64,000 nucleotides of DNA from Bacillota bacterium (GTDB taxonomy: Bacteria; Bacillota; Clostridia; Lachnospirales; Lachnospiraceae). Positions 43,290 through 50,740 of the stretch are shown here, piece after piece. Location: contig JAEWIZ010000008.1 in assembly GCA_023386815.1 (NCBI GenBank), positions 372,001 through 436,000 on the forward strand, in the 5' to 3' direction. A program made the position numbers and the translations under genes. The notes beneath the pieces were generated by a model, which made no database searches, was not told the origin of the DNA, and was given only the letters and a program-made list of their open reading frames with translations. Within the stretch, counting starts at the first letter, position 1, and the number at the start of each line of letters is the position of its first letter.

Positions 43290-43338
43290 AAGGATTTCTT
43301 GCTAAGTTAAGCTCATTGCTGCATAATGGAGGAATTTT

Positions 43339-43797
43339 ATGTCAAATGTATTTAAAAAATTAATTAGAAAAGAGCTTGGGGAAGCTGAATATCGCCGATA
43401 CTCTTCTTATGTTAAAAAGAATATGGAAACTAAAATTAGCAACAGTAAAACCATATATGATGATATGTATGAGAAGTTACAAAATCTGGATATTAAATCA
43501 ATCGCAAAAATGCATAATCGATTAAATGATACAATGCTTTTAGCTTTTCGTATTAGTAAGAATTTTTTTCTGGCATTTATTTTTTATTTATCTGCTTCTA
43601 TCTTTTTGATTGCGAAAGACTTACAACCAATGCTTACTATCATAGCTTTAATAAGTATAAGTATCTGTTTTGTCTATAAAGCATACGAGTATATAACCAA
43701 TAAGTTTTGTTATATTGACGCCCAAATAATTCTGGTTTATAAAGCGGTGTTGGATAAGATTATTTTAAATGAACGAAAGGGAATCAAAGATAAATAA
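43339..43797 (+). CDS. Hypothetical protein with two membrane segments
   Basis: 152 residues. A basic helical N-terminal half of about 75 residues ('LIRKELGEAEYRRYSSYVKK') is followed by two adjacent transmembrane helices ('NFFLAFIFYLSASIFLIA' and 'MLTIIALISISICFVYKAY') and a short basic tail. GGAGG lies before the ATG. Not recognised; codon use is more AT-rich than that of its neighbours. It has its own terminator. Confidence 0.6.
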   Translation: MSNVFKKLIRKELGEAEYRRYSSYVKKNMETKISNSKTIYDDMYEKLQNLDIKSIAKMHNRLNDTMLLAFRISKNFFLAFIFYLSASIFLIAKDLQPMLTIIALISISICFVYKAYEYITNKFCYIDAQIILVYKAVLDKIILNERKGIKDK

Positions 43798-43880
43798 AAA
43801 ATGGCTTTGTACTATATATAGATAGCAAATGATTTTAGTGGATTTAATTAACCATAAAATAGGTTAAATGAGAAAGAAAA

Positions 43881-43924
43881 GAAGGAATTTTGGAGTGTTA
43901 TATCTAAAATACCTTCTTTTTTCT
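43881..43924 (+). terminator. Terminator after the 43339 gene
   Basis: GAAGGAATTTT (43881-43891) pairs with AAAATACCTTC (43906-43916), one mismatch, followed by TTTTTTCTT. It isolates the microcompartment promoter downstream. Confidence 0.75.
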
Positions 43925-43997
43925 TGTGTTGCCAAAAAAATACAAGCCAGACCAAAAGAAAAACAAACAAAAACAACATAAAAACAACAAATACATG

Positions 43998-44026
43998 TTG
44001 ACAAAAGAATATACAGGTATTAAAAT
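43998..44026 (+). promoter_or_regulatory. Main microcompartment operon promoter
   Basis: TTGACA (43998-44003), 17 bp, TAAAAT (44021-44026). The roughly 65 bp upstream are almost free of T on this strand and rich in A tracts, resembling a strong UP-type or bent region. The leader to ATG 44094 is also C/A-rich and should be unstructured. Confidence 0.85.
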
Positions 44027-44093
44027 AAAGACAAACCAAAAAAAATCAAACCAAAACAACAAATTTTATGTAACACATAATAGGAGGACATGT

Positions 44094-44894
44094 ATGAAGT
44101 CAGAATACGAAATCAAAAAAGAAATATGCGAGATAGGTAGAAGAATTTATAACAAAGGAATGGTTGCCGCTAATGATGGTAACATCTCCGTTAAGTTAAA
44201 TGAGAATGAATTCTTATGTACACCTACTGGCGTAAGTAAAGGTTTTATGACACCAGAGTACATCTGTAAGGTTGACAAGAATGGTAAAGTTCTTCAAGCC
44301 AATGGTGATTTCAAACCATCATCAGAAATCAAAATGCATATGCGTGTTTACAAAGATAGACCAGACGTTAATTCAGTAGTACATGCTCATCCAATGTATG
44401 CAACAGGCTTTGCTATTGCAGGTATCCCATTGACACAGCCTATTATGCCAGAAGCAGTTATTACCCTTGGTTGCGTACCAATTGCTGAGTACGGCACACC
44501 TTCTACCGAAGAGATTCCTGATGCAGTTGCAAAATACGTTCAGTACTATGATGCAGTATTGTTAGAGAATCACGGCGCATTAACCTTCTCTGATTCCTTA
44601 TTAGCAGCTTATCACAAAATGGAATCCGTTGAATTCTATGCACAGTTATTATTTATCTCCAAGCAGTTAGGCGGACCTCAGGAATTATCCGATGCTCAGG
44701 TTCAGAGATTATATGAGATTCGTAGACAGTTTGGTATGACAGGAAAGCATCCTGCTGATCTTTGCGCTAAAGTGAACAAGGGCGGTTCCAGCTGTCATAA
44801 CTGTGGTGGACATGCTCAAGCAACAGAAGCAAAAGCAGATGACATCGTATCTGAAATTGCTAAAAAGGTAATTGAGCAGTTAGGTTTAAAATAA
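44094..44894 (+). CDS. fucA: L-fuculose-1-phosphate aldolase with encapsulation peptide
   Basis: 266 residues. Class II aldolase that splits fuculose-1-phosphate (and probably related ketose phosphates) into DHAP and lactaldehyde. 'GMVAANDGNISVKL', 'CTPTGVSKGFM', the zinc histidines in 'VVHAHPMYATGFA' and 'LLENHGALTFS' are conserved. About 50 extra C-terminal residues follow: a 'SSCHNCGGHAQA' linker and an amphipathic helix 'DDIVSEIAKKVIEQLGLK', the hallmark of a peptide directing cargo into a microcompartment. The frame extends upstream to 43926, but AGGAGG sets ATG 44094. First gene of block 1. Confidence 0.93.
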   Translation: MKSEYEIKKEICEIGRRIYNKGMVAANDGNISVKLNENEFLCTPTGVSKGFMTPEYICKVDKNGKVLQANGDFKPSSEIKMHMRVYKDRPDVNSVVHAHPMYATGFAIAGIPLTQPIMPEAVITLGCVPIAEYGTPSTEEIPDAVAKYVQYYDAVLLENHGALTFSDSLLAAYHKMESVEFYAQLLFISKQLGGPQELSDAQVQRLYEIRRQFGMTGKHPADLCAKVNKGGSSCHNCGGHAQATEAKADDIVSEIAKKVIEQLGLK

Positions 44895-44945
44895 TTCATC
44901 TTCTCACAAAGTTTGAAGAAGACATCAATGAGGAGGTAAAAAGTG

Positions 44946-46340
44946 ATGGAGAACGAAGCTTTACTCCAGGAAATCGTAAAAGAAGTAGTTAAGAAACTAC
45001 AGACAGAAACATCAAGTGCTGCAGCTCCTAGTAAAGAACTGGGTGTCTTCGGGGATATGAATGAAGCAATAGAAGCTTCTATCAAGGCTCAGAAGATCAT
45101 GCAAAAGCTGACGATGGACGCCAGAGAAAAAATTATAAGTAATATTCGTAAGAAAACAATAGAGAATGCTGAAATCTTTGCAAAGATGGCAGTGGAAGAA
45201 ACTGGCATGGGTAATGTCGGAGATAAAATTTTAAAACACCAACTTTTAGCAGATAAAACTCCGGGTACCGAAGATATTACAACAACAGCTTGGTCTGGTG
45301 ACAGAGGCTTAACCTTAATTGAGATGGGACCTTTCGGTGTAATCGGAGCGATTACTCCATGTACGAATCCAAGTGAAACAATCATTTGTAACACCATCGG
45401 TATGATTGCAGGAGGAAATACGGTAGTATTTAACCCACATCCAGCAGCAATCAAGACTTCTATCTATGCAGTAAACATGTTAAATGAAGCCTCCCTTGAA
45501 GTTGGCGGTCCTGCTAATATCGCAGTAACTGTTCAGAAACCTACCATGGAAACCAGCAACATCATGTTAAAGCATAAGGCGATTCAATTAATCGCAGCAA
45601 CAGGCGGCCCTGGTGTTGTGACAACAGTACTTTCTTCCGGTAAAAGAGGAATTGGTGCTGGTGCAGGTAACCCTCCGGTACTTGTTGATGATACAGCTGA
45701 TATCCAAAAGGCAGCAAGAGATATCGTAAATGGTTGTACCTTTGATAATAATCTTCCTTGTATCGCAGAAAAGGAAGTTGTAGCAATCGAAACGATTGTA
45801 GATGAATTAATCTACTTCTTAAAAGAAAATGGCTGCTACATGATCAATGATGAAGAACAAGAAAAGCTTTTAAATACGGTTGTAATTAAAGGTCAGCTTA
45901 ATAGAAAATGCGTTGGTAAAGATGCTATTACCTTACTCTCTATGATCGGCGTTGATGCACCAAAGGGAACACGTTGCATCATCTTTGAAGGAGAGAAGGA
46001 ACATCCACTCATTGCAGAAGAGTTAATGATGCCAATCCTTGGTATTGTTAGAGCGAAAGATATCGACGATGCTATCGAAAAGGCAGTGTGGCTAGAGCAT
46101 GGCTATCGCCATTCCGCACATATGCACTCCAAGAATGTTGAGAACCTGACGAAGTTTGGTAAAGCAATCGATACAGCAATATTTGTAAAGAATGCTCCAT
46201 CCTATGCAGCATTAGGTTTTGGCGGAGAAGGCTTCTGTACCTTCACAATCGCAAGTAGAACCGGCGAAGGTCTTACTTCTGCAAGAAGTTTCACTAAGGC
46301 TAGAAGATGTGTAATGTCAGATAGCTTATGCATTCGTTAA
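44946..46340 (+). CDS. CoA-acylating propionaldehyde dehydrogenase (PduP-type)
   Basis: 464 residues. Oxidises propionaldehyde with NAD and CoA to propionyl-CoA inside the compartment. The N-terminal helix 'ALLQEIVKEVVKKLQTE' plus linker is an encapsulation peptide. 'GVIGAITPCTNPSETIICN' and 'GGPGVVTTVLSSGKRGIGAG' are cofactor segments, and the catalytic cysteine is C272 in 'DNNLPCIAEKE'. GTG 44943 directly before ATG 44946 is an alternative start. GGAGG lies upstream. Confidence 0.95.
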   Translation: MENEALLQEIVKEVVKKLQTETSSAAAPSKELGVFGDMNEAIEASIKAQKIMQKLTMDAREKIISNIRKKTIENAEIFAKMAVEETGMGNVGDKILKHQLLADKTPGTEDITTTAWSGDRGLTLIEMGPFGVIGAITPCTNPSETIICNTIGMIAGGNTVVFNPHPAAIKTSIYAVNMLNEASLEVGGPANIAVTVQKPTMETSNIMLKHKAIQLIAATGGPGVVTTVLSSGKRGIGAGAGNPPVLVDDTADIQKAARDIVNGCTFDNNLPCIAEKEVVAIETIVDELIYFLKENGCYMINDEEQEKLLNTVVIKGQLNRKCVGKDAITLLSMIGVDAPKGTRCIIFEGEKEHPLIAEELMMPILGIVRAKDIDDAIEKAVWLEHGYRHSAHMHSKNVENLTKFGKAIDTAIFVKNAPSYAALGFGGEGFCTFTIASRTGEGLTSARSFTKARRCVMSDSLCIR

Positions 46341-46362
46341 TACGAATAAACAGGAGGATATA

Positions 46363-47583
46363 ATGGACATCAATTCAACAAAAATTGAAGATATAGTAAA
46401 ACAAGTACTTCAAGAGCTTGGACAGGCGCCTGCTAAAAAAGAAGGTTGCAGTGGTAATTGCTCCCACAAGTCAAATGGTGAAATTCCTAAGACAAGCCGT
46501 GTTGCTATGTTAACCGGACTTGAGAAAATCGAGCTTCAAGAGTATCCGATTCCGGAACTTGGCGATGACGATATCTTAGTAAAAGTAGAAGGCTGTGGTG
46601 TATGCGGTACTGATGCTCACGAGTATAAAAGAGATCCTTTTGGGTTAATTCCTGTTGTATTAGGACATGAAGGAACCGGAGAGGTCGTTAAAGTTGGTAA
46701 GAACGTAAAGAAGGACAGTGCAGGTAAAGACCTCAAGGTTGGAGATAAAGTAGTTTCCTGTATGATCTTTAAGGATAACCCGGATATTACAATGTTTGAC
46801 TTAAATAAGCAAAACGTTGGCGGTGCTGATGTATATGGACTTTTACCAGATGACAGCACACACTTAAATGGATGGTTTGCTGATTACATCGTAATCCGTG
46901 GCGGATCAACAATCTTTAATGTTAGTGATCTTGATCTTGAATCAAGAATTCTGATCGAGCCATGTGCAGTATTAATCCATGCAGTAGAAAGAGCAAAATC
47001 AACTAACATCTTACGTTTCAATAGCCGTGTTGTAGTTCAGGGCTGTGGACCAATCGGATTAATCTGTATCGCGGTTCTTCGTACGATGGGTATCGAGAAT
47101 ATCGTAGCAGTAGACGGTGAGCAGAAGAGACTTGATTTTGCAAAAGAGATGGGAGCAACAAAGACAGTTAACTTCAAAGACCATCAGGGAATTGAAGCAC
47201 TGACTAAAGCAGTAGAAGACGCTTTTGGCGGTAAACTTGCTGACTTCGCGTTCCAGTGTACAGGATCTCCTGCAGCACACTCCAATATCTATAAATTCAT
47301 CCGCAGCGGCGGTGGTTTATGTGAACTTGGATTCTTTATCAACGGTGGAGATGCAACAATTAATCCTCACTTTGATATTTGTGCAAAAGAGATTACAACC
47401 GTTGGTTCTTGGGTATATACCTTAAGAGATTACGCTACTACCTTCGATTTCTTAAAGAGAGCAAAGGGAATCGGATTACCAATGAACAAATTAATTACCC
47501 ATAAATATCCGTTAGATAAGATCAATGATGCATACGTAACGAACCTCAAGATGGAAGGTTTGAAAGTAACAGTCATAAATTAA
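46363..47583 (+). CDS. Zinc-type alcohol dehydrogenase with encapsulation peptide
   Basis: 406 residues of the medium-chain family. Catalytic zinc ligands are in 'GCGVCGTDAHE' and 'LGHEGTGEVV'; the NAD fold shows 'VVQGCGPIGLICIAVLRTMG'. An N-terminal extension of about 45 residues starts with the helix 'KIEDIVKQVLQELGQ', an encapsulation peptide, and a 'CSGNCSH' linker. It would reduce propionaldehyde to propanol, recycling NADH, and perhaps lactaldehyde to propanediol. Classical PduQ is an iron enzyme, so this is an analogue. Confidence 0.93.
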   Translation: MDINSTKIEDIVKQVLQELGQAPAKKEGCSGNCSHKSNGEIPKTSRVAMLTGLEKIELQEYPIPELGDDDILVKVEGCGVCGTDAHEYKRDPFGLIPVVLGHEGTGEVVKVGKNVKKDSAGKDLKVGDKVVSCMIFKDNPDITMFDLNKQNVGGADVYGLLPDDSTHLNGWFADYIVIRGGSTIFNVSDLDLESRILIEPCAVLIHAVERAKSTNILRFNSRVVVQGCGPIGLICIAVLRTMGIENIVAVDGEQKRLDFAKEMGATKTVNFKDHQGIEALTKAVEDAFGGKLADFAFQCTGSPAAHSNIYKFIRSGGGLCELGFFINGGDATINPHFDICAKEITTVGSWVYTLRDYATTFDFLKRAKGIGLPMNKLITHKYPLDKINDAYVTNLKMEGLKVTVIN

Positions 47584-47648
47584 TTTTCCAGTAAATTAAT
47601 TCATGAATAAGGAAAGCAAAACGAAAGTTTATTGCTAGAATGGAGTAA

Positions 47649-47966
47649 ATGATGGGAAATGCAGTTGGCATAATTGAAGTTTTCGGACTTGTTACAGCTT
47701 TCATGGCTTGTGATGCCGGATGCAAAGCGGCTAACGTAACTGTTGAAGCTTTTGACCGTAATAAGCCTGCGAATGCTGACAGTCTTCCGGTTCCACTCAT
47801 TGTTACTGTAAAATTCCGCGGAAGCGTTGTTGATGTAAGAGCAGCAGTGGAAGCAGCACAGGAAGCAGCAAATCAATTATCCGGAGTTATCACAACTCAT
47901 GTAATCGCAGCACCGGATCCGGCAGTTGAAAAAATGCTTGCACTTAGTGGACTGGATAAAAACTAA
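47649..47966 (+). CDS. BMC-H shell protein
   Basis: 105 residues, single BMC domain: 'NAVGIIEVFGLVTAFMACDA' at the start, the middle 'IVTVKFRGSVVDVRAAVEAA' and the end 'THVIAAPDPAVEKML'. Such proteins form hexameric tiles of the shell. Two ATG codons are adjacent (47649 and 47652); the second has slightly better spacing from TGGAG. More divergent than the two PduA-like copies downstream. Confidence 0.93.
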   Translation: MMGNAVGIIEVFGLVTAFMACDAGCKAANVTVEAFDRNKPANADSLPVPLIVTVKFRGSVVDVRAAVEAAQEAANQLSGVITTHVIAAPDPAVEKMLALSGLDKN

Positions 47967-48007
47967 ATAATAGATTATAATGGTTAAATATTAGTAAGGT
48001 AACGAGA

Positions 48008-48085
48008 TCAGGAGGCTAAATCCTCCTGAATAAAAAACAATCTCAGGAGGCTAAATCCTCCTGAATAAAAAACAATCTCAGGAGG
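48008..48085 (+). repeat. Tandem 35-bp repeats forming Shine-Dalgarno hairpins
   Basis: Two identical 35-bp units (48008-48042, 48043-48077) and the start of a third. Each unit holds TCAGGAGG, a six-base loop and CCTCCTGA, then ATAAAAAACAATC. The third TCAGGAGG (48078-48085) is the ribosome site of the next shell gene, 9 bp before its ATG. CCTCCTGA of unit 2 (48057-48064) could pair either with its own arm or with this ribosome site, so exclusive folds are possible. Confidence 0.92.
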
Positions 48086-48094
48086 ATTAGTAAA

Positions 48095-48370
48095 ATGGCT
48101 CAAGAAGCATTAGGAATGGTAGAAACTAGAGGTCTTACAGCAGCAATTGAAGCAGCTGATGCAATGGTAAAGGCAGCAGAAGTAACTTTGGTAGGAACAG
48201 AGAAAATCGGATCAGGACTTGTAACAGTATTGGTTCGCGGTGATGTAGGTGCAGTTAAAGCAGCTACTGAGGTAGGAGCATCAGCAGCTTCCAGATTAGG
48301 TGAGTTAGTTGCTACACATGTTATTCCTAGACCTCATACTGATGTTGAGAAAATTCTTCCGAAGTTTTAA
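48095..48370 (+). CDS. BMC-H shell protein, PduA-like
   Basis: 91 residues, canonical single BMC domain starting 'MAQEALGMVETRGL' with the pore region 'KIGSGLVTVLVRGDVGAVKA' and end 'HVIPRPHTDVEKILP'. Probably a major hexamer of the shell with a central pore for small substrates. It differs at about a dozen positions from the BMC domain encoded at 49194-49472. The ribosome site belongs to the hairpin repeat upstream. Confidence 0.96.
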   Translation: MAQEALGMVETRGLTAAIEAADAMVKAAEVTLVGTEKIGSGLVTVLVRGDVGAVKAATEVGASAASRLGELVATHVIPRPHTDVEKILPKF

Positions 48371-48477
48371 GTTTCAAAAGAACCCAGTTAACAAGTTGGA
48401 GGATGTGTAATTCCCTTGTATAAAACAAGTTCCGGAAGACCTGTTAAGGTATATAAATCGAAAGGTATGGGTTATAG

Positions 48478-48786
48478 ATGAAATCATTAGGATTTATTGA
48501 GATCCCAAGCGTAACAGCTGCAGTTGATGCACTTGATATCATGTGCAAGACATCAGATGTAGAATTCGTTACCTGGGAAAGGAAGTTAGGCGGACGTCTT
48601 GTCACCATCATTATACAAGGTGATGTATCGGCTGTGAAAGAAGCAGTGGAAGTTGCTGCTAGTAAATCGATGAAACCTTGTGTACATGCAGTAATTCCAA
48701 ATCCACATGAAGAAACCATGAGAATGGTAAAGCTTAGTGCAAGCAGAATTCAGGGGAAAGAATCAGCGGATTTAATGGAAGACTAG
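48478..48786 (+). CDS. BMC-H shell protein, divergent
   Basis: 102 residues with a BMC domain: 'SLGFIEIPSVTAAVDALDIM', 'GGRLVTIIIQGDVSAVKEAV' and 'HAVIPNPHEETMRMV'. The pore segment 'KLGGRL' differs from the PduA-like 'KIGSGL', so its pore should have different chemistry. About 15 extra C-terminal residues are polar. The ribosome site (AAAGGTATGGG) is weak compared with neighbours, which suggests a lower copy number. Confidence 0.92.
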   Translation: MKSLGFIEIPSVTAAVDALDIMCKTSDVEFVTWERKLGGRLVTIIIQGDVSAVKEAVEVAASKSMKPCVHAVIPNPHEETMRMVKLSASRIQGKESADLMED

Positions 48787-48863
48787 AATCACAGTTATCT
48801 GAATGTACGATATAAATGTCATGGTAATTTGTGCCGCCAGGTAAGCGGCGGAATGGAGACAGT

Positions 48864-49472
48864 ATGGCAGAATCAAAAAAGCGTGGTGCAAAGAGTAATT
48901 CAAAAGCGCCGGCAAAAGAAGCAGTACAAGAAGTTGGTATTGATGAAGTAAAAACCAATGAAAATAATGAAGTAAAAACCGATGTAAGCAATGAAGTAAA
49001 AACCGACGTAAGTAATGAAGTAAAAACCAATGTAAGTAATAAAGCAAAAACCAAAGCAGCAACCAAGAAAACTACAGAAGAACATGTACTGGATGCAAAA
49101 GATAGTACGGACGATGCAAGCAATGAAGCAGTAACAACTACAAACAAAACTAGTAACGAGAAAAAAGTAAATGTTATCAAGGAGGAAAAGAAAATGGCTC
49201 AGGAAGCATTAGGAATGGTTGAAACAAGAGGTTTAGTAGCAGCAATTGAAGCAGCAGATGCTATGTTAAAGGCTGCAAACGTAACTTTAGTAGGAACAGA
49301 GAAAATCGGTTCTGGACTTGTATCTGTTATGGTTAGAGGAGATGTTGGTGCAGTGAAAGCAGCTGTTGAATCAGGTGCAAATTCCGCATCCAAGCTTGGT
49401 GAATTAGTAGCAACACACGTAATCCCAAGACCTCATACAGATGTTGAGAAGATTCTTCCAGCTTTAAAGTAA
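48864..49472 (+). CDS. BMC-H shell protein with repetitive lysine-rich N-terminal extension
   Basis: 202 residues. Residues 1-110 are low-complexity and highly charged, with five 8-residue repeats of 'NEVKTDVS' type encoded at 48942-49061 and further Lys/Thr/Ala stretches. Residues 111-202 are a complete PduA-like BMC domain starting 'MAQEALGMVETRGL'. An excellent internal ribosome site and ATG at 49194 would yield the bare 92-residue shell protein, so the gene probably makes two products. The start at 48864 follows ATGGAGAC; a longer frame to 48831 lacks a ribosome site. A role of the tail in linking shell to cargo is speculation. Confidence 0.85.
   Translation: MAESKKRGAKSNSKAPAKEAVQEVGIDEVKTNENNEVKTDVSNEVKTDVSNEVKTNVSNKAKTKAATKKTTEEHVLDAKDSTDDASNEAVTTTNKTSNEKKVNVIKEEKKMAQEALGMVETRGLVAAIEAADAMLKAANVTLVGTEKIGSGLVSVMVRGDVGAVKAAVESGANSASKLGELVATHVIPRPHTDVEKILPALK
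49179..49196 (+). promoter_or_regulatory. Internal ribosome site and start for the bare BMC-H product
   Basis: AAGGAGG (49179-49185), 8 bp, ATG (49194-49196), followed by the same 'MAQEALGMVE' start as the paralogue at 48095. This is one of the strongest ribosome sites in the operon although it lies inside a reading frame. Confidence 0.85.
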
Positions 49473-49554
49473 TTTAAATTATTCATATCAAGTGAGTCAA
49501 CATTTTGATTCATCTTGTATAAACTATAATTGCTATTATATGTAGTTATCTTTA

Positions 49555-49666
49555 TCAGGGCTGTTGCATGATTATCGTTTCTTAAGGAAACATAGGATGG
49601 TTGTGTGACAGCCTGAGATAAAGATATAACAGTTCAGCCCTACATTCGCATGATTGAACTGTTATA
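49555..49666 (+). other. Structured leader of the pduL-type gene
   Basis: TCAGGGCTGT (49555-49564) pairs with ACAGCCTGA (49608-49616) with one bulge. TATAACAGTTCA (49625-49636) pairs perfectly with TGAACTGTTATA (49655-49666). The second hairpin ends shortly before the start codon. There is no U-tail typical of a terminator. A TATAAT at 49525 might mark an internal promoter. Confidence 0.5.
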
Positions 49667-49694
49667 AAAATCTGAAAGAGTGCAGGTGAATCCC

Positions 49695-50339
49695 TTGGAA
49701 GAAAAAACAATAGAATTAGTTACGAAATTAGTTATGGATGCGATGAAACAAAGCGCTCCTGAAAAGAAAGAAGGATACGTAGTTCCCGTCGGCGTATCTG
49801 CAAGACATGTGCATGTATCCCAGGCAGATCTTGAAACACTTTTTGGCAAGGGATATACTCTAACAAAGAAAAAAGAACTGATGGGCGGACAGTATGCTGC
49901 TGAGGAGCAGGTTACCATTGTTGGTATTAAACTTAGAGCAATTGAGAATGTAAGAATATTAGGGCCGGTTCGTAAAGAAACTCAAGTAGAGATTTCTGCT
50001 ACGGACGCACTTAAACTAGGTGTTAAGACACCAATCAGAGATTCTGGAGATACAAAAGGTTCCGCGCCAATCGCTATAGTTGGACCAAAAGGAGCTTTGT
50101 ATTTGAAGGAAGGATGCATCATCGCAAAAAGACACATCCATATGTCTCCAGCAGACGCAAAAGAAGCAGGAGTTAAAAATGGAGATGTAGTTTCCGTAAA
50201 GGCAGAAAATGCAAGAGGAACTACGTTCAATCATGTGACAATCCGTGTAGACGAAAGTTATACGCTAGAGATGCACATCGATACCGATGAAGCGAATGCA
50301 GCGAATATAATTACAGGTGATACTGTAACGATTCTATAG
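49695..50339 (+). CDS. pduL: Phosphate propanoyltransferase PduL
   Basis: About 214 residues. Converts propionyl-CoA and phosphate to propionyl-phosphate and CoA, regenerating CoA inside the shell. Two PduL domains carry the zinc histidines, 'VGVSARHVHVSQADLE' and 'IAKRHIHMSPADAKEAG'. The N-terminal helix 'KTIELVTKLVMDAMKQ' is an encapsulation peptide. No ATG is available: TTG 49695 has AGGTGA at a good distance, while GTG 49686 and 49680 are alternatives in the same frame. Confidence 0.93.
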   Translation: MEEKTIELVTKLVMDAMKQSAPEKKEGYVVPVGVSARHVHVSQADLETLFGKGYTLTKKKELMGGQYAAEEQVTIVGIKLRAIENVRILGPVRKETQVEISATDALKLGVKTPIRDSGDTKGSAPIAIVGPKGALYLKEGCIIAKRHIHMSPADAKEAGVKNGDVVSVKAENARGTTFNHVTIRVDESYTLEMHIDTDEANAANIITGDTVTIL

Positions 50340-50398
50340 ATAAATGAGTTGTAGAAGAAGATATTTTTTTGCAACCTAACATAGCCCTCGGGCAGAGG

Positions 50399-50426
50399 AT
50401 TCTCCGATGGGAGAATAATTTTTCTT
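50399..50426 (+). terminator. Intercistronic terminator-like hairpin
   Basis: ATTCTCC (50399-50405) pairs with GGAGAAT (50410-50416), followed by AATTTTTCTT. It lies between pduL and the vertex-protein gene and could reduce expression of the latter, which is needed in few copies. Confidence 0.5.
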
Positions 50427-50451
50427 AAAGGAAAAATCAGGAGGTTAGAGT

Positions 50452-50715
50452 ATGATTATTGGCAAGGTTGTGGGGACTGTTGTTGCTACAAGGAAAAATG
50501 ATAGGCTTGTCGGCAGCAAATTGTTAATTGTTGAGCCCTTAGACAATATGGATAAGGGAACCGGAAGGTTTATCGCAATTGATAATGTAGGTGCAGGCGT
50601 AGGTGAAAATGTCCTGGTGGTACTAGGCAGCGGTGCCAGAGTCGGCTGCAATATGAAAGACTCACCGATTGATGCAGCAATTGTCGGAATTGTTGATACG
50701 ATAACAGAAATGTAG
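50452..50715 (+). CDS. BMC-P pentameric vertex protein (EutN/CcmL family)
   Basis: 87 residues: 'MIIGKVVGTVVATRKNDRLVG' start, 'KLLIVEPLD', and the conserved 'IAIDNVGAGVGENVLVVLGS' segment. It forms pentamers that close the twelve vertices of the shell. AGGAGG lies before the ATG. Confidence 0.96.
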   Translation: MIIGKVVGTVVATRKNDRLVGSKLLIVEPLDNMDKGTGRFIAIDNVGAGVGENVLVVLGSGARVGCNMKDSPIDAAIVGIVDTITEM

Positions 50716-50740
50716 TATATATTTAAAATTGGAGACTTAC

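Noticed and set aside
43926..44093. N-terminal extension of 56 residues on the fuculose-phosphate aldolase
   Set aside because: It would be a Lys/Asn/Gln run encoded by the promoter and leader; AGGAGG before ATG 44094 gives the true start.
47573..47876. Minus-strand frames over the first BMC-H gene
   Set aside because: Complement of a conserved shell-protein domain; no independent support.
48008..48085. CRISPR array
   Set aside because: Two direct copies without variable spacers; the unit itself is the hairpin plus linker, so it is not a repeat-spacer array.
48734..49180. Minus-strand frames of up to 148 codons rich in Leu/Phe/Thr
   Set aside because: They are the complement of the repetitive lysine-rich extension of the shell gene; the repeats keep all frames open.
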